Below are positions 8,920 to 17,619 of a DNA stretch of 64,000 bases, piece by piece (the first letter of the stretch is position 1; the number at the start of each line of letters is the position of its first letter). The translations under genes and the position numbers were made by a program. The DNA comes from Patulibacter sp. Lineage in GTDB: Bacteria > Actinomycetota > Thermoleophilia > Solirubrobacterales > Solirubrobacteraceae. The notes under the pieces were generated by a model. The model was not told where the DNA came from. It searched no databases and worked only from the letters and a program-made list of their open reading frames with translations. The DNA is taken from NCBI RefSeq assembly GCF_030655195.1, contig NZ_JAURWA010000030.1, forward strand, positions 40,576-104,575, read 5' to 3'.

Positions 8920-9684
8920 TCAGGCCCCGACGAGCGCCGAGGGCCGCGGCCGTGCGGCACCGAACGGGATCCGCCGCACCACGGGGAGCCCCACGTCGCG
9001 CGGGTCCAGGGCGTCCGGCTCGGGGTCCGAGCACACGAGCAGGCGGGCGGGACGCAGGCCGATCGCGGCGATCGAGGCGGCGAGCACCTCCAGCGCGGGG
9101 GAGGCCTCGGGGACCCCCAGCGGGCGTCGTCCGACGCGGCCGCGCGGCCGAGGTCCGGGTGGCCGGGGGGCGTGCGTCCCGGGGTCGGGGCGCGTCGGCG
9201 CGGGCCCCGCGGCAGCGAGCATCGGATCGCGTTCGTCGCGGTGGAGGACGAGGAGGCCCGCGCCGTCCTCGCGCAGGCGGCGGAACGCACGCACGAGATC
9301 GTCGTCGCGCGTTCCCGGCCTCCCGTCCTCGCCGGACGGGCGCAGGCGGTGCAGCCGCACGAGCGGGGCGATCGAGGCGAGCGGATCGCCGACCAGCGCG
9401 AGCAGGCTGGTCGCCCCGAGGTGCACGTCCGGCACGGCGATCAACCGCACGTCGCCGAGGCCGAGGTGCTCGAGCGGCCCGAGCGGGTGGCCGGGCGGGA
9501 GCGGGTCGGGTGCGGGGCGCGCGAGCGGCCCGGGAGGTGCGACGACGGCCGCGCCGCCGTGCCCTGCGGTCCCGGACCGCGTCCCCGTCGCACGGGTCCC
9601 GGACCCGGTGGTCCGGGTCGCCGCCGCGGACCCGGTGACCGCGGCGCGCTCCGCCGCACCCGTCCCGGCGAGCGTCGTGCTCAT
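8920..9684 (-). CDS. GTP cyclohydrolase II-like protein lacking zinc ligands
   Basis: 254 residues. After an Ala/Gly/Thr-rich N-terminus of about 70 residues, the order of motifs follows RibA: LLALVGDP...PLVRLHR, then LRREDGAGLLVLHRDE-like sequence, then a C-terminal EVLAASIAAIGLRPARLLVCSDP...LPVVRRIPF matching the RLLTNNP...ERVPL end of GTP cyclohydrolase II. The three zinc cysteines of the RibA motif (ECLTGD...RCDC) are absent; the region reads RLRPSGEDGRPGTRDD. Activity on GTP is therefore doubtful. Its ATG overlaps the LysR stop (ATGA), so the two are co-translated. The setting beside many flavin-dependent monooxygenases suggests a flavin-linked or regulatory role, which is inference. Confidence 0.65.
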   Translation of the reverse strand: MSTTLAGTGAAERAAVTGSAAATRTTGSGTRATGTRSGTAGHGGAAVVAPPGPLARPAPDPLPPGHPLGPLEHLGLGDVRLIAVPDVHLGATSLLALVGDPLASIAPLVRLHRLRPSGEDGRPGTRDDDLVRAFRRLREDGAGLLVLHRDERDPMLAAAGPAPTRPDPGTHAPRPPGPRPRGRVGRRPLGVPEASPALEVLAASIAAIGLRPARLLVCSDPEPDALDPRDVGLPVVRRIPFGAARPRPSALVGA

Positions 9685-10625
9685 CGGGCCACCGCGACGG
9701 CGGCGGCGACCGGGGGCACCGTCGCCTCGACGTAGGTCGCCGCGTGCTCGACCAGCAGGCGGTGCAGGTCGCCCGTGGCCGTGGCGGCCTCGGCCGAGCG
9801 GCGGCGGACGAGCATCAGGAGGACCTCGGCGTCGTCGCCCTCGATCGGGCGGTGGACGAGGACGCCCGAGCGCTCCAGCGGGTCGCCGACGACGCTGAAC
9901 GTCGGCAGGACGGTGACGCCCAGGCCCTCGGCGACGAGCAGCTTGCCCATCTCGGCACCGTCGGTCGCGTAGGACACGACGGGGGTACGGCCGGCGAGCA
10001 GCCGGTGGACGTAGCGGTGCATCACGTACCCCGAGCGCATCGCGATCAGGGGCTGGGTCAGGAGATCGTCGACGGTGACCCTGGGCAGCGCCGCGAGCGG
10101 GTTGTCGGCACGCATGCAGACCACCGGTGCCGCCCGCAGGATCTCGGTGCTCTCGAGCTCGGGGGAGGGATCGTCGCCGTCGAGGAGGTTGACCAGGCCG
10201 AGGTCGAAGGACCCGTCGAGCAGGGACCGGTGGATCGCGTCGCCCTGCGCGGTGATGACCTCCACCTGCGTCTGCGGGTGCTCGGTGCGGAACGCCCGGA
10301 TCGCCGGGGTGACGAGCGGGACGGTCGCCGCGTTGACGGTGCCCAGGCGGACGACGCGGCTCGAGCGGTGCTGGTCGTCGGCGGCGCGACGCAGGCGGTC
10401 GGCGGCCTCGAGCACGCGCAGGATGTCGGGGAGGAGCTCGCGGCCGGCGTCGCTGATCGTGGTGCCCGACCGGCGCCGCTCGAGGATGTCCACGCCGAGC
10501 TCCCGCTCCAGGTTGCGGATCGTGACGCTGAGCGCGGGCTGCGAGATGTGTAGCTCCTCCGCAGCGGCGCGGAACGAGCCCAGGCGGGTCACGGCGGTGA
10601 CGTATTCGAGCTGTTCGATGCGCAT
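9681..10625 (-). CDS. LysR-family transcriptional regulator
   Basis: 314 residues. The N-terminal winged helix-turn-helix (MRIEQLEYVTAVTRLGSFR, SQPALSVTIRNLERELG, LLERR-like ending) is followed by the type 2 periplasmic-binding-like effector domain (about 92-300). It is divergent from the peptide-type ABC transporter and monooxygenase genes, the standard position of a LysR activator of the adjacent operon, and the following gene (RibA-like) overlaps its stop. An AAATC-N7-GATTT inverted repeat lies between the two directions. The inducer cannot be inferred. Confidence 0.92.
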   Translation of the reverse strand: MRIEQLEYVTAVTRLGSFRAAAEELHISQPALSVTIRNLERELGVDILERRRSGTTISDAGRELLPDILRVLEAADRLRRAADDQHRSSRVVRLGTVNAATVPLVTPAIRAFRTEHPQTQVEVITAQGDAIHRSLLDGSFDLGLVNLLDGDDPSPELESTEILRAAPVVCMRADNPLAALPRVTVDDLLTQPLIAMRSGYVMHRYVHRLLAGRTPVVSYATDGAEMGKLLVAEGLGVTVLPTFSVVGDPLERSGVLVHRPIEGDDAEVLLMLVRRRSAEAATATGDLHRLLVEHAATYVEATVPPVAAAVAVAR

Positions 10626-10651
10626 GGGGACCTGACGAAGGGTAAAGCACT

Positions 10652-10668
10652 AAATCGGATCGGGATTT
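10652..10668. promoter_or_regulatory. Candidate LysR operator
   Basis: AAATCGGATCGGGATTT forms a 5-bp-arm inverted repeat with 7-nt spacing in an AT-richer stretch between the divergent LysR and ABC-transporter genes. It is of the T-N11-A type recognised by LysR regulators. Position and symmetry are the only evidence. Confidence 0.45.
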
Positions 10669-10767
10669 GAGCAAAAGACTATCGGGCCGTCGCGATCCTC
10701 TATTGGACGGGCGGTTCCACGTGTCGTTCCATTCGCCGTCCGTTCCACCGAAGCAGCAGACGAACCG

Positions 10768-12456
10768 ATGCCCTCACCACTCAGCCCGACCGCCTCAGCG
10801 CCGCTGACCGCCCGCCTCGCCGCGGCGGCCGCCGCCCTGATCACCGCCCTCGTGCTGACCGCCTGCGGCGGCTCCGGCTCGACGACCAACGCGTCGGCGA
10901 CCGACGACGCGGCGGCGAAGCCCACCCGCGGCGGCACCATCGAGTACGCCCACCAGCAGGAGCCCCCGTGCATCTCGGGCGGCTGGGTCGAGCAGGCCTA
11001 CATCTCGCGTCAGGTCTTCGACTCGCTCGTCTCCCAGGTCGGGAAGGGCAGGATCGTCCCCTGGATCGCGACGAAGTGGAAGGTCTCCAAGGACCAGCTG
11101 ACCTGGACGTTCGACCTCAAGCCGGGCGTGAAGTTCTCCGACGGCGACGCCCTGGACGCCGAGGCGGTCAAGGCGAACTTCGACTACTGGCTGGACCCGA
11201 AGACGATCAACGGCACGGTCGCCGCCTACATCGGCGAGTACTACGACTCCAGCCGGGCCGTCGACGCGACGACCTTCCAGCTCAAGCTGAAGAAGCCGTA
11301 CTCGCCGCTGCTCTCCGCGCTCTCGCAGGGCTACTTCGGCCTGCACTCGCCGTCGTCGCTGAAGCAGCCGGCCGACGTCCAGTGCGTCAAGCCCGTCGGC
11401 TCCGGCCCCTTCGTGATCGAGAAGTGGAACCGCGGCCAGAACGTCGAGTTCGTCCGCAACCCGACGTACAACTCCGCCCCGCAGAACGCCAAGAACCAGG
11501 GCCCGGCGTACGTCGACCGCCTGAACTGGAAGTTCGTCAAGGAGCCCGCCACGCGCTGGGGCTCGCTGACGACCGGGCAGAACCAGGTCATCTACGACAT
11601 CCCGTCCGTGGACTGGCAGGAGGCGAAGGCCGAGTACCAGGTCGAGAAGTACACGACCCCCGGCCGGCCGCAGACGCTGTCCCTGAACGTCACCAAGGCG
11701 CCGTTCGACGACATCCGCGTGCGGAAGGCCCTGGCCTACGCGCTGGACCGCAAGGCGGCGGTGGAGAACGCGTTCGGCGAGGCCGCCGACTTCAACGGCA
11801 ACCCCGCCCTGTCGAAGTCGACGCCGAACTACGACGCGTCGCTCGAGAACGCCTACACGTACGACCCGGACAAGGCGAACGCGCTGCTCGACCAGGCCGG
11901 CTGGAGCACGAAGAACGCCGACGGCATCCGGACGAAGGGCGGCAGGCCGCTGAAGGCCGTCATCGACTACGGCGCCGGCTCGATCATCAACGCCGACGGC
12001 GCGACGCTGCTGCAGACGCTGCAGGAGCAGGCCAAGCAGGTCGGCTTCGAGATCGAGCTCAAGCCGCTGACGCTGACGCAGCTCTTCGGCGGCCAGTTCT
12101 CCACGCCGACGAGCTACGACGCCCGGCCCGGCTACTGGACGAGCCCGACCGCCGGCGTCCTCTACATCGTCTGGCGCCAGAACCTGAAGGACCGTCCGAA
12201 CGGCAACAACACGTCCTTCTACAACGATCCGGGCCTCGAGCGGACGATCGGCGAGGCGAACTCGACGCTCGACCCGCAGGAGCAGCAGGCGCTCTACTCC
12301 AAGGCGCAGAAGCGGATCTCCGACCAGGCCGCGGCGATCGGGCTCTACACCCGCACCTCGTCGCTGGCGATCGACCGGTCCAAGCTCCGCGACGTGTGGC
12401 TGGAGAGCTCGCAGGGCGAGCCCGTGTTCTCGGACGCCTGGCTCGTGAAGCCGTGA
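10768..12456 (+). CDS. ABC transporter substrate-binding lipoprotein, family 5 (peptide/nickel type)
   Basis: 562 residues. A signal peptide ends in a lipobox (LTACGG, cysteine about residue 33), followed by a low-complexity linker and a family 5 extracellular solute-binding domain (WTFDLKPGVKFSDGDALDAEAVKANF is the family signature; split to keep short: WTFDLKPGVKFSDG then DALDAEAVKANF). It should capture an oligopeptide-like, chelate or other polar ligand outside the membrane and deliver it to the two permeases whose genes follow with overlapping stop/start codons. It is the first gene of the operon facing the LysR gene. Confidence 0.93.
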   Translation: MPSPLSPTASAPLTARLAAAAAALITALVLTACGGSGSTTNASATDDAAAKPTRGGTIEYAHQQEPPCISGGWVEQAYISRQVFDSLVSQVGKGRIVPWIATKWKVSKDQLTWTFDLKPGVKFSDGDALDAEAVKANFDYWLDPKTINGTVAAYIGEYYDSSRAVDATTFQLKLKKPYSPLLSALSQGYFGLHSPSSLKQPADVQCVKPVGSGPFVIEKWNRGQNVEFVRNPTYNSAPQNAKNQGPAYVDRLNWKFVKEPATRWGSLTTGQNQVIYDIPSVDWQEAKAEYQVEKYTTPGRPQTLSLNVTKAPFDDIRVRKALAYALDRKAAVENAFGEAADFNGNPALSKSTPNYDASLENAYTYDPDKANALLDQAGWSTKNADGIRTKGGRPLKAVIDYGAGSIINADGATLLQTLQEQAKQVGFEIELKPLTLTQLFGGQFSTPTSYDARPGYWTSPTAGVLYIVWRQNLKDRPNGNNTSFYNDPGLERTIGEANSTLDPQEQQALYSKAQKRISDQAAAIGLYTRTSSLAIDRSKLRDVWLESSQGEPVFSDAWLVKP

Positions 12457-13460
12457 GCACCGCGGTCCTCGACGACCGGCCGGCCCCGCCGGACGCGCAG
12501 CTCCTGCGCGCCCGGCTGCGCCGGCCGGCGAGGGTCGCCGTCCGCATCCTCAGCGCGCTCGGCGTGCTGTGGGCGGCCGCGACCTTCACCTTCTTCGTGC
12601 AGTCCGTCCTGCCCGGCGACCGCGCCACGCTGATCATCAACCAGGACACCGGTCAGACGATCGAGCGCAGCGCCGCCGAGCTGGCCCCGATCAACGAGCG
12701 CTTCGGCTTCGACGACTCGCTGGTCACCCAGTACGGCCACTACCTGACCGGCTTGGTGCAGGGCGACCTGGGCACGTCCTACCGGCTCAAGCAGCCCGTC
12801 ACGACGATCATCTCCGAGCAGATCGGGCCGACGCTGCTCCTGACGTTCTCGGCGCTGGCGCTCGCCTGGATCATCTCGATCGCCCTGACGGTCGCGACCG
12901 CTCGCCGCGGCCGGATCGCCTCGTCGGTCGCGTCGGGCTTCGAGGTCGTCACCGCCGCGCTCCCGCACTACTGGCTCGGCGTGATCCTGCTCGTGGTCTT
13001 CGCGATCGACCTGCAGTGGTTCCCCGTCGAGGGCGGCACCGGGTTCGTGGGGCTGGTCCTGCCGGCGCTGACCCTGGCGATCCCGCTGGCCGGGTTCCTC
13101 GGCCAGGTGACGCGCGAGCAGTTCGAGCGGACGCTCGACGAGCCGTTCGTGACCTCCGCCCGGGCGCGCGGCATGAGCGACCTGGGCGTGCGCGTCAAGC
13201 ACGCCCTGCGCCACGCCGTCCTGCCCGCCATCACCCTGTCGGGCTGGGCGCTCGGCGCGCTCTTCTCCGGGGCGGTCGTGGTGGAGCTCGTCTTCGCCCG
13301 GGCCGGCCTCGGGCAGGTGCTGGTCGACGCGGCCAGCGCGCGGGACATCCCCCTCGTCTCCGGCGTCGTGATGCTCGTCGCGCTCGTCTACGTCATCGCC
13401 AACCTGATCGTCGACGCGCTCTACGTGGTCGTCGACCCGCGGCTGGGGAAGGCCGCATGA
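12453..13460 (+). CDS. ABC transporter permease, DppB/OppB type
   Basis: 335 residues with about six transmembrane helices and the binding-protein-dependent permease signature (ITLSGWALGALFSGAVVVELVF and the EAA-like loop TSARARGMSDLGVRVKHALRHA). The GTG start overlaps the stop of the binding protein gene (GTGA) and the stop overlaps the next ATG, so translation is coupled on both sides. It forms the membrane channel with the DppC-type partner. Confidence 0.93.
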   Translation: MSTAVLDDRPAPPDAQLLRARLRRPARVAVRILSALGVLWAAATFTFFVQSVLPGDRATLIINQDTGQTIERSAAELAPINERFGFDDSLVTQYGHYLTGLVQGDLGTSYRLKQPVTTIISEQIGPTLLLTFSALALAWIISIALTVATARRGRIASSVASGFEVVTAALPHYWLGVILLVVFAIDLQWFPVEGGTGFVGLVLPALTLAIPLAGFLGQVTREQFERTLDEPFVTSARARGMSDLGVRVKHALRHAVLPAITLSGWALGALFSGAVVVELVFARAGLGQVLVDAASARDIPLVSGVVMLVALVYVIANLIVDALYVVVDPRLGKAA

Positions 13461-14344
13461 GCACCGCGACCCCCACCTTCTCCGGCGGCGCCCCGACCCC
13501 CGGCGCCGTCGCGAGCGCCGCGTGGTCCCGCGTCCGGACCTGGCGTCCCGGGCTCGTCCTGGCCGGCCTCGTGCTGCTGTTCTTCGTCGTCGCCGCGGCC
13601 GTCCCGTCGCTCCTGGCGTCGGGCTCCCCGACCGACATCGACCTGCGCGGCGCGCTGCGGGCCCCGTCCCTGGAGCACCTGCTGGGCACGGACCAGAACG
13701 GGCGCGACCTCTACACGCGCGTCGTCTACGGCGCCCGGGAGTCCCTGCTGATCGGCCTGGGCGCCACCGCGCTCTCGACGTCGATCGCCGTGGTCCTCGG
13801 CGTCAGCGCCGGGCTGGCCGGCGGCATCGCCGACGCGATCATCAACCGCTTCCTCGAGGTCCTCTTCTCGTTCCCCGTGCTGCTCCTGGCGCTGCTCTTC
13901 GTGACCGTCTTCGGCGCGAGCGCGACGACCCAGATCGTCGCCGTCGGGATCGGCACCGCGCCCGGCTACGCCCGCCTGATCCGCGGGCAGGTCATCGCGG
14001 TCCGCGACTCGGGCTACGTCGAGGCGGCCGGGGCGCTCGGGCACTCCTACGCCCGGATCGTCCGGCGCCACGTCCTGCCCAACGCGATGCGGCCGCTGGT
14101 CGTCGTCGTGACCCTCGGCGTCGGCCAGGCGATCGTGTGGGCCTCCGGCCTCGCATTCCTCGGGCTCGGCGTCGCCCCGCCGTCGCCGGAGTGGGGCGCC
14201 CTGCTCGACGCCGGCAAGAACTACGTGCAGAAGGCCTGGTGGCTCGAGGTGATGCCGGGGCTCGCGATCGTCGCGTTCGCGCTCTCCGTCACCACGCTCG
14301 GCCGCGCGCTGCAGGCACGCCTCGAAGGAGGGACGGAGCGATGA
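13457..14344 (+). CDS. ABC transporter permease, DppC/OppC type
   Basis: 295 residues, about six helices, with the DppC hallmarks HLLGTDQNGRDLYTRVVYGAR near residue 75 (given in part: LGTDQNGRDLYTR) and the EAA loop EAAGALGHSYARIVRRHVLP. Start ATGA overlap with the DppB-type gene and stop ATGA overlap with the ATPase gene. Second half of the transmembrane channel for the family 5 transporter. Confidence 0.93.
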   Translation: MSTATPTFSGGAPTPGAVASAAWSRVRTWRPGLVLAGLVLLFFVVAAAVPSLLASGSPTDIDLRGALRAPSLEHLLGTDQNGRDLYTRVVYGARESLLIGLGATALSTSIAVVLGVSAGLAGGIADAIINRFLEVLFSFPVLLLALLFVTVFGASATTQIVAVGIGTAPGYARLIRGQVIAVRDSGYVEAAGALGHSYARIVRRHVLPNAMRPLVVVVTLGVGQAIVWASGLAFLGLGVAPPSPEWGALLDAGKNYVQKAWWLEVMPGLAIVAFALSVTTLGRALQARLEGGTER

Positions 14345-16068
14345 GCACCACCACCCGGCGGTCCGCACCCGTGTGGCCCACGGAGGCCCCCGCCGACCTC
14401 GACCGCACGCTGCTGCGGGTGGAGGACCTGCACGTCGGCTTCGGCGACGCGCGGGATCCGACGCCCGTCGTCAAGGGCGTGTCGTTCACCCTGGAGCGCG
14501 GGCGCTGCCTGGCGATCGTCGGCGAGTCCGGGTCCGGCAAGTCCGTCACGGCGCGCACGATCGTCGGGCTGACGGGCGGCCGCTCGCACGTCCGGGCGGG
14601 TCGCCTGGAGCTCGCCGGCCGCGACCTGCGTGGCCTCGGCGACCGCGGCTTCCGGGCGATCCGCGGCCAGGACGTCGGCTTCATCCTGCAGGACGCCCTG
14701 GTCTCGCTCGACCCGCTGCGGCCCGTCGGACGGGAGATCGCGGAGGCGCTGAGGCTGCACGGCTGGGGGACCCGCACGTCCCGCCACGAGAAGGTCGTCG
14801 AGCTGCTGACCCAGGTCGGCGTCCCCGACGCGGAGCTCGTGGCGTCGCAGCGGCCCGACGAGCTGTCGGGCGGGCTGCGCCAGCGCGCGCTGATCGCCTC
14901 GGCGCTCGCCCTGGACCCCGAGCTCGTCATCGCCGACGAGCCGACCACCGCGCTGGACGTCACCGTGCAGGCCCAGATCCTCGAGCTGCTCGAGGCCACG
15001 AAGGCGCGGGGCAGGACGCTGATCCTGATCAGCCACGACCTGGCCGTCGTCTCGCGCATGGCGGACGACATCGCCGTCATGCAGGGCGGGGAGATCGTCG
15101 AGCAGGGCGACGCCCGCGAGGTCCTCGCGAACCCCCGTCACGCCTACACGCGGGCGCTGCTGGACGCCGTCCCGTCGGAGCACTCCCGTGGCCAGCGGCT
15201 GTCGCCGGGGCGGGACGCGGCGGTCTCGGTGATCGGGTCGGCGCGCGCCGCCGCTCCCGACGCGACCGTCCCGGTCCTCGAGGCCACCGACCTGGTCAAG
15301 CGCTACCGCGGGCCCGACGGGATCGAGCGCACCGTCGTCGACGGCGTGTCGTTCCGGCTCGAACGTGGGAAGACGCTCGGGGTGGTCGGCGAGTCCGGCT
15401 CCGGCAAGACCACCACGGCGCGCATCGCGTTGGCCCTGACGCGGCCCGACGGCGGCGAGGTGCTGTTGGACGGGGAGCCCTGGAGCGGCCTCAAGGAGAA
15501 GGAGCGCCGCGCCCGTCGCCGGCAGGTCAGCGTGATCTACCAGGACCCGCTGTCGTCGTTCGACCCGCGCTGGTCGGTCGAGCGGATCCTGCGCGACACG
15601 CTGGCCCCGGAGGCCTTCGCCGACGACGCCGCCCGCGGGCGCCGCGTGGGCGAGCTGCTGGAGCTCGTCGGCCTGCAGGACGAGCACCGCCACCGTCGGC
15701 CGCTGCAGCTCTCGGGCGGCCAGCGGCAGCGGGTGGCGATCGCCCGGGCGCTGGGCCCGGACCCGGCCGTGATCGTCTGCGACGAGCCCGTCTCGGCGCT
15801 CGACGTGTCGATCCAGGCGCAGGTGCTCGACCTGCTGGAGGACCTGCAGCGCGAGCTCGGCGTGAGCTACCTGTTCATCTCGCACGACCTCGGCGTGATC
15901 CACCACATCAGCGACCACGTGCTCGTCCTGAGCAAGGGGAGGGTCGTCGAGCAGGGCCCCGCCGACGACGTCTTCCGGCGCCCGCAGGAGCCCTACACCC
16001 AGGCCCTGCTCGCGGCGGTCCCGCGGTTGCAGCGGCCCGGCTCCCGCACCGCGGCCGCCGCCGACTGA
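14341..16068 (+). CDS. Dual-domain ABC ATPase (DppD-DppF fusion type)
   Basis: 575 residues carrying two complete ATPase domains. Domain 1 has Walker A GESGSGKS at residues 61-68, signature LSGGLRQRA and Walker B VIADEP; domain 2 has GESGSGKT, LSGGQRQRV and VIVCDEP. Each domain ends in a D-loop (SALD or TALD) and switch histidine (SHDL). The fused arrangement replaces the usual pair of separate DppD and DppF proteins and powers the transporter. The signature of domain 1 has L in place of the usual Q, a mild deviation. Last gene of the coupled transporter block, 63 bp before the first monooxygenase. Confidence 0.94.
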   Translation: MSTTTRRSAPVWPTEAPADLDRTLLRVEDLHVGFGDARDPTPVVKGVSFTLERGRCLAIVGESGSGKSVTARTIVGLTGGRSHVRAGRLELAGRDLRGLGDRGFRAIRGQDVGFILQDALVSLDPLRPVGREIAEALRLHGWGTRTSRHEKVVELLTQVGVPDAELVASQRPDELSGGLRQRALIASALALDPELVIADEPTTALDVTVQAQILELLEATKARGRTLILISHDLAVVSRMADDIAVMQGGEIVEQGDAREVLANPRHAYTRALLDAVPSEHSRGQRLSPGRDAAVSVIGSARAAAPDATVPVLEATDLVKRYRGPDGIERTVVDGVSFRLERGKTLGVVGESGSGKTTTARIALALTRPDGGEVLLDGEPWSGLKEKERRARRRQVSVIYQDPLSSFDPRWSVERILRDTLAPEAFADDAARGRRVGELLELVGLQDEHRHRRPLQLSGGQRQRVAIARALGPDPAVIVCDEPVSALDVSIQAQVLDLLEDLQRELGVSYLFISHDLGVIHHISDHVLVLSKGRVVEQGPADDVFRRPQEPYTQALLAAVPRLQRPGSRTAAAAD

Positions 16069-16131
16069 GCCCGCGGCGGCGCCCTCGCCCGGCGCCGCCG
16101 CACCCCGTCCCCCACCCCTCCCGGAGTCCCC

Positions 16132-17544
16132 ATGACCACCGAGCAGCGCCCCCTCCACTTCGCCGCGTTCGTGATGAACACGGCCTCCCACATCACCCAC
16201 GGCCTCTGGCGCGACCCCCGGGGGGAGCAGCTGCGGTTCAACGAGCTGGACCTCTGGGTCGACCTGGCGAAGACCCTGGAGGCCGGCGGGTTCGACGCGA
16301 TCTTCTTCGCCGACGTCGTCGGCCTCTACGGCGACTACCGCGGCGGCTGGGACTTCCACGCCGAGCTGGGCCTGCAGATCCCGAGCAACGACCCGCTCGT
16401 GATCCTCTCCGCGCTGGCGTCGCACACGAAGCACCTGGGCCTGGCGTTCACCGCCGGGCCGATCCAGCAGCCGCCGTTCAACTTCGCCCGTCAGGTCGCG
16501 ACGCTGGACCACGCGTCGAACGGGCGGATCGCCTGGAACGTCGTCTCCAACCTGCTGGGCTGGAGGAACTTCGGCCACGAGGAGCGCTACGGCCACGACG
16601 ACCGCTACGCCCTGCTCGACGAGTACCTCGACGTCCTCTACAAGCTGTGGGAGGGCTCGTGGGATGACGGAGCGCTCCTGCAGGACCGCACGTCCGGGCG
16701 CCACGCGGACCCGTCGAGGATCCACAAGATCCACCACGAGTCGAAGCACTACCGCGTCGAGGGCCCCGCCCTGGTGGCGCCCTCGCCGCAGCGCACGCCG
16801 CTGATCTTCCAGGCCGGCTCCTCCCCCGTCGGGCGCGACTTCGCCGCCCGCCACGCCGAGGCGCAGTTCATCGCCTCGCCCGACCCCGACAACGCGCGGA
16901 CGCTGATCGACGACACCCGCCGGCTGGCGGAGCAGCACGGCCGTCACCGGGACGACCTGAAGTTCTTCCAGGGCCTCTCGTTCGTCGTCGGGTCGAACGA
17001 GGCGGAGGCCCGCGAGCGGGAGCAGGAGCTCGAGGAGCGGGTCGACATCGACGGCCAGATCGCCCACTTCGGCGGCAGCGTCGGCATCGACCTGGGCGGC
17101 TACGACCCCGACACCCCGATCGACCAGGTCCACACGGAGGGCGGCCAGTCCGGCCTGACGTGGCTGCGCGAGAGCACCGGCGGTCGCACCCCGACGCTCG
17201 AGGACATCGTCCGACTGCGGGCCCGCGGCGGCCGCGTCGTCGGTACCCCGGAGCAGATCGCCGACCGCCTGGCGGCGTGGCGCGACGCCGGGGTCGACGG
17301 GATCAACGTCGTCAACGCCACGATCCCGGGCTCCTACGTCGAGTTCATCGACCACGTCCTCCCGGTGCTGCGCGAGCGGGGCCTGGCGGCGGCGACCCCC
17401 GACCCGGACGCGCCGGCGCAGACCCTCCGCGCGCGGCTCTTCGGCGGCGACCTCTTGAGCGACCGGCACCCGGCGGCGATCTACCGCGGGGCGTTCTCGT
17501 CCGCCTCCGACGCGCCGGCGCCCGCGCCGATCGCGGCCGACTGA
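16132..17544 (+). CDS. NtaA/SnaA/DszA-family FMN-dependent monooxygenase, copy 1
   Basis: 470 residues of the luciferase-like family that uses reduced FMN and oxygen (nitrilotriacetate, EDTA, dibenzothiophene-sulfone monooxygenases). Family motifs include LDLWVDLAKTLEAGGFDAIFFAD-type opening, FNFARQVATLDHASNGRIAWN, LDEYLDVLYKLWEGSW and TPLIFQAGSSPVGRDFAA (FMN phosphate side). The start MTTEQRP has CGGAG upstream. It follows the peptide-type ABC transporter on the same strand and is probably cotranscribed. Protein and DNA are very similar to the next gene, indicating tandem duplication. The enzyme requires reduced FMN from a partner reductase, which is not encoded nearby. Confidence 0.9.
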   Translation: MTTEQRPLHFAAFVMNTASHITHGLWRDPRGEQLRFNELDLWVDLAKTLEAGGFDAIFFADVVGLYGDYRGGWDFHAELGLQIPSNDPLVILSALASHTKHLGLAFTAGPIQQPPFNFARQVATLDHASNGRIAWNVVSNLLGWRNFGHEERYGHDDRYALLDEYLDVLYKLWEGSWDDGALLQDRTSGRHADPSRIHKIHHESKHYRVEGPALVAPSPQRTPLIFQAGSSPVGRDFAARHAEAQFIASPDPDNARTLIDDTRRLAEQHGRHRDDLKFFQGLSFVVGSNEAEAREREQELEERVDIDGQIAHFGGSVGIDLGGYDPDTPIDQVHTEGGQSGLTWLRESTGGRTPTLEDIVRLRARGGRVVGTPEQIADRLAAWRDAGVDGINVVNATIPGSYVEFIDHVLPVLRERGLAAATPDPDAPAQTLRARLFGGDLLSDRHPAAIYRGAFSSASDAPAPAPIAAD

Positions 17545-17619
17545 CCGACCGCCGGACCGGACGGGCGCCCCGCCCGACCGCGTCCGGCGCCCTTCCGACC
17601 CGCCTCCGAGGACCACCCG

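Noticed and set aside
10626..10767. Sulfur-responsive leader peptide or riboswitch upstream of the ABC transporter
   Set aside because: No short Cys-rich leader frame and no recognisable riboswitch core could be found; only an inverted repeat fits LysR control.
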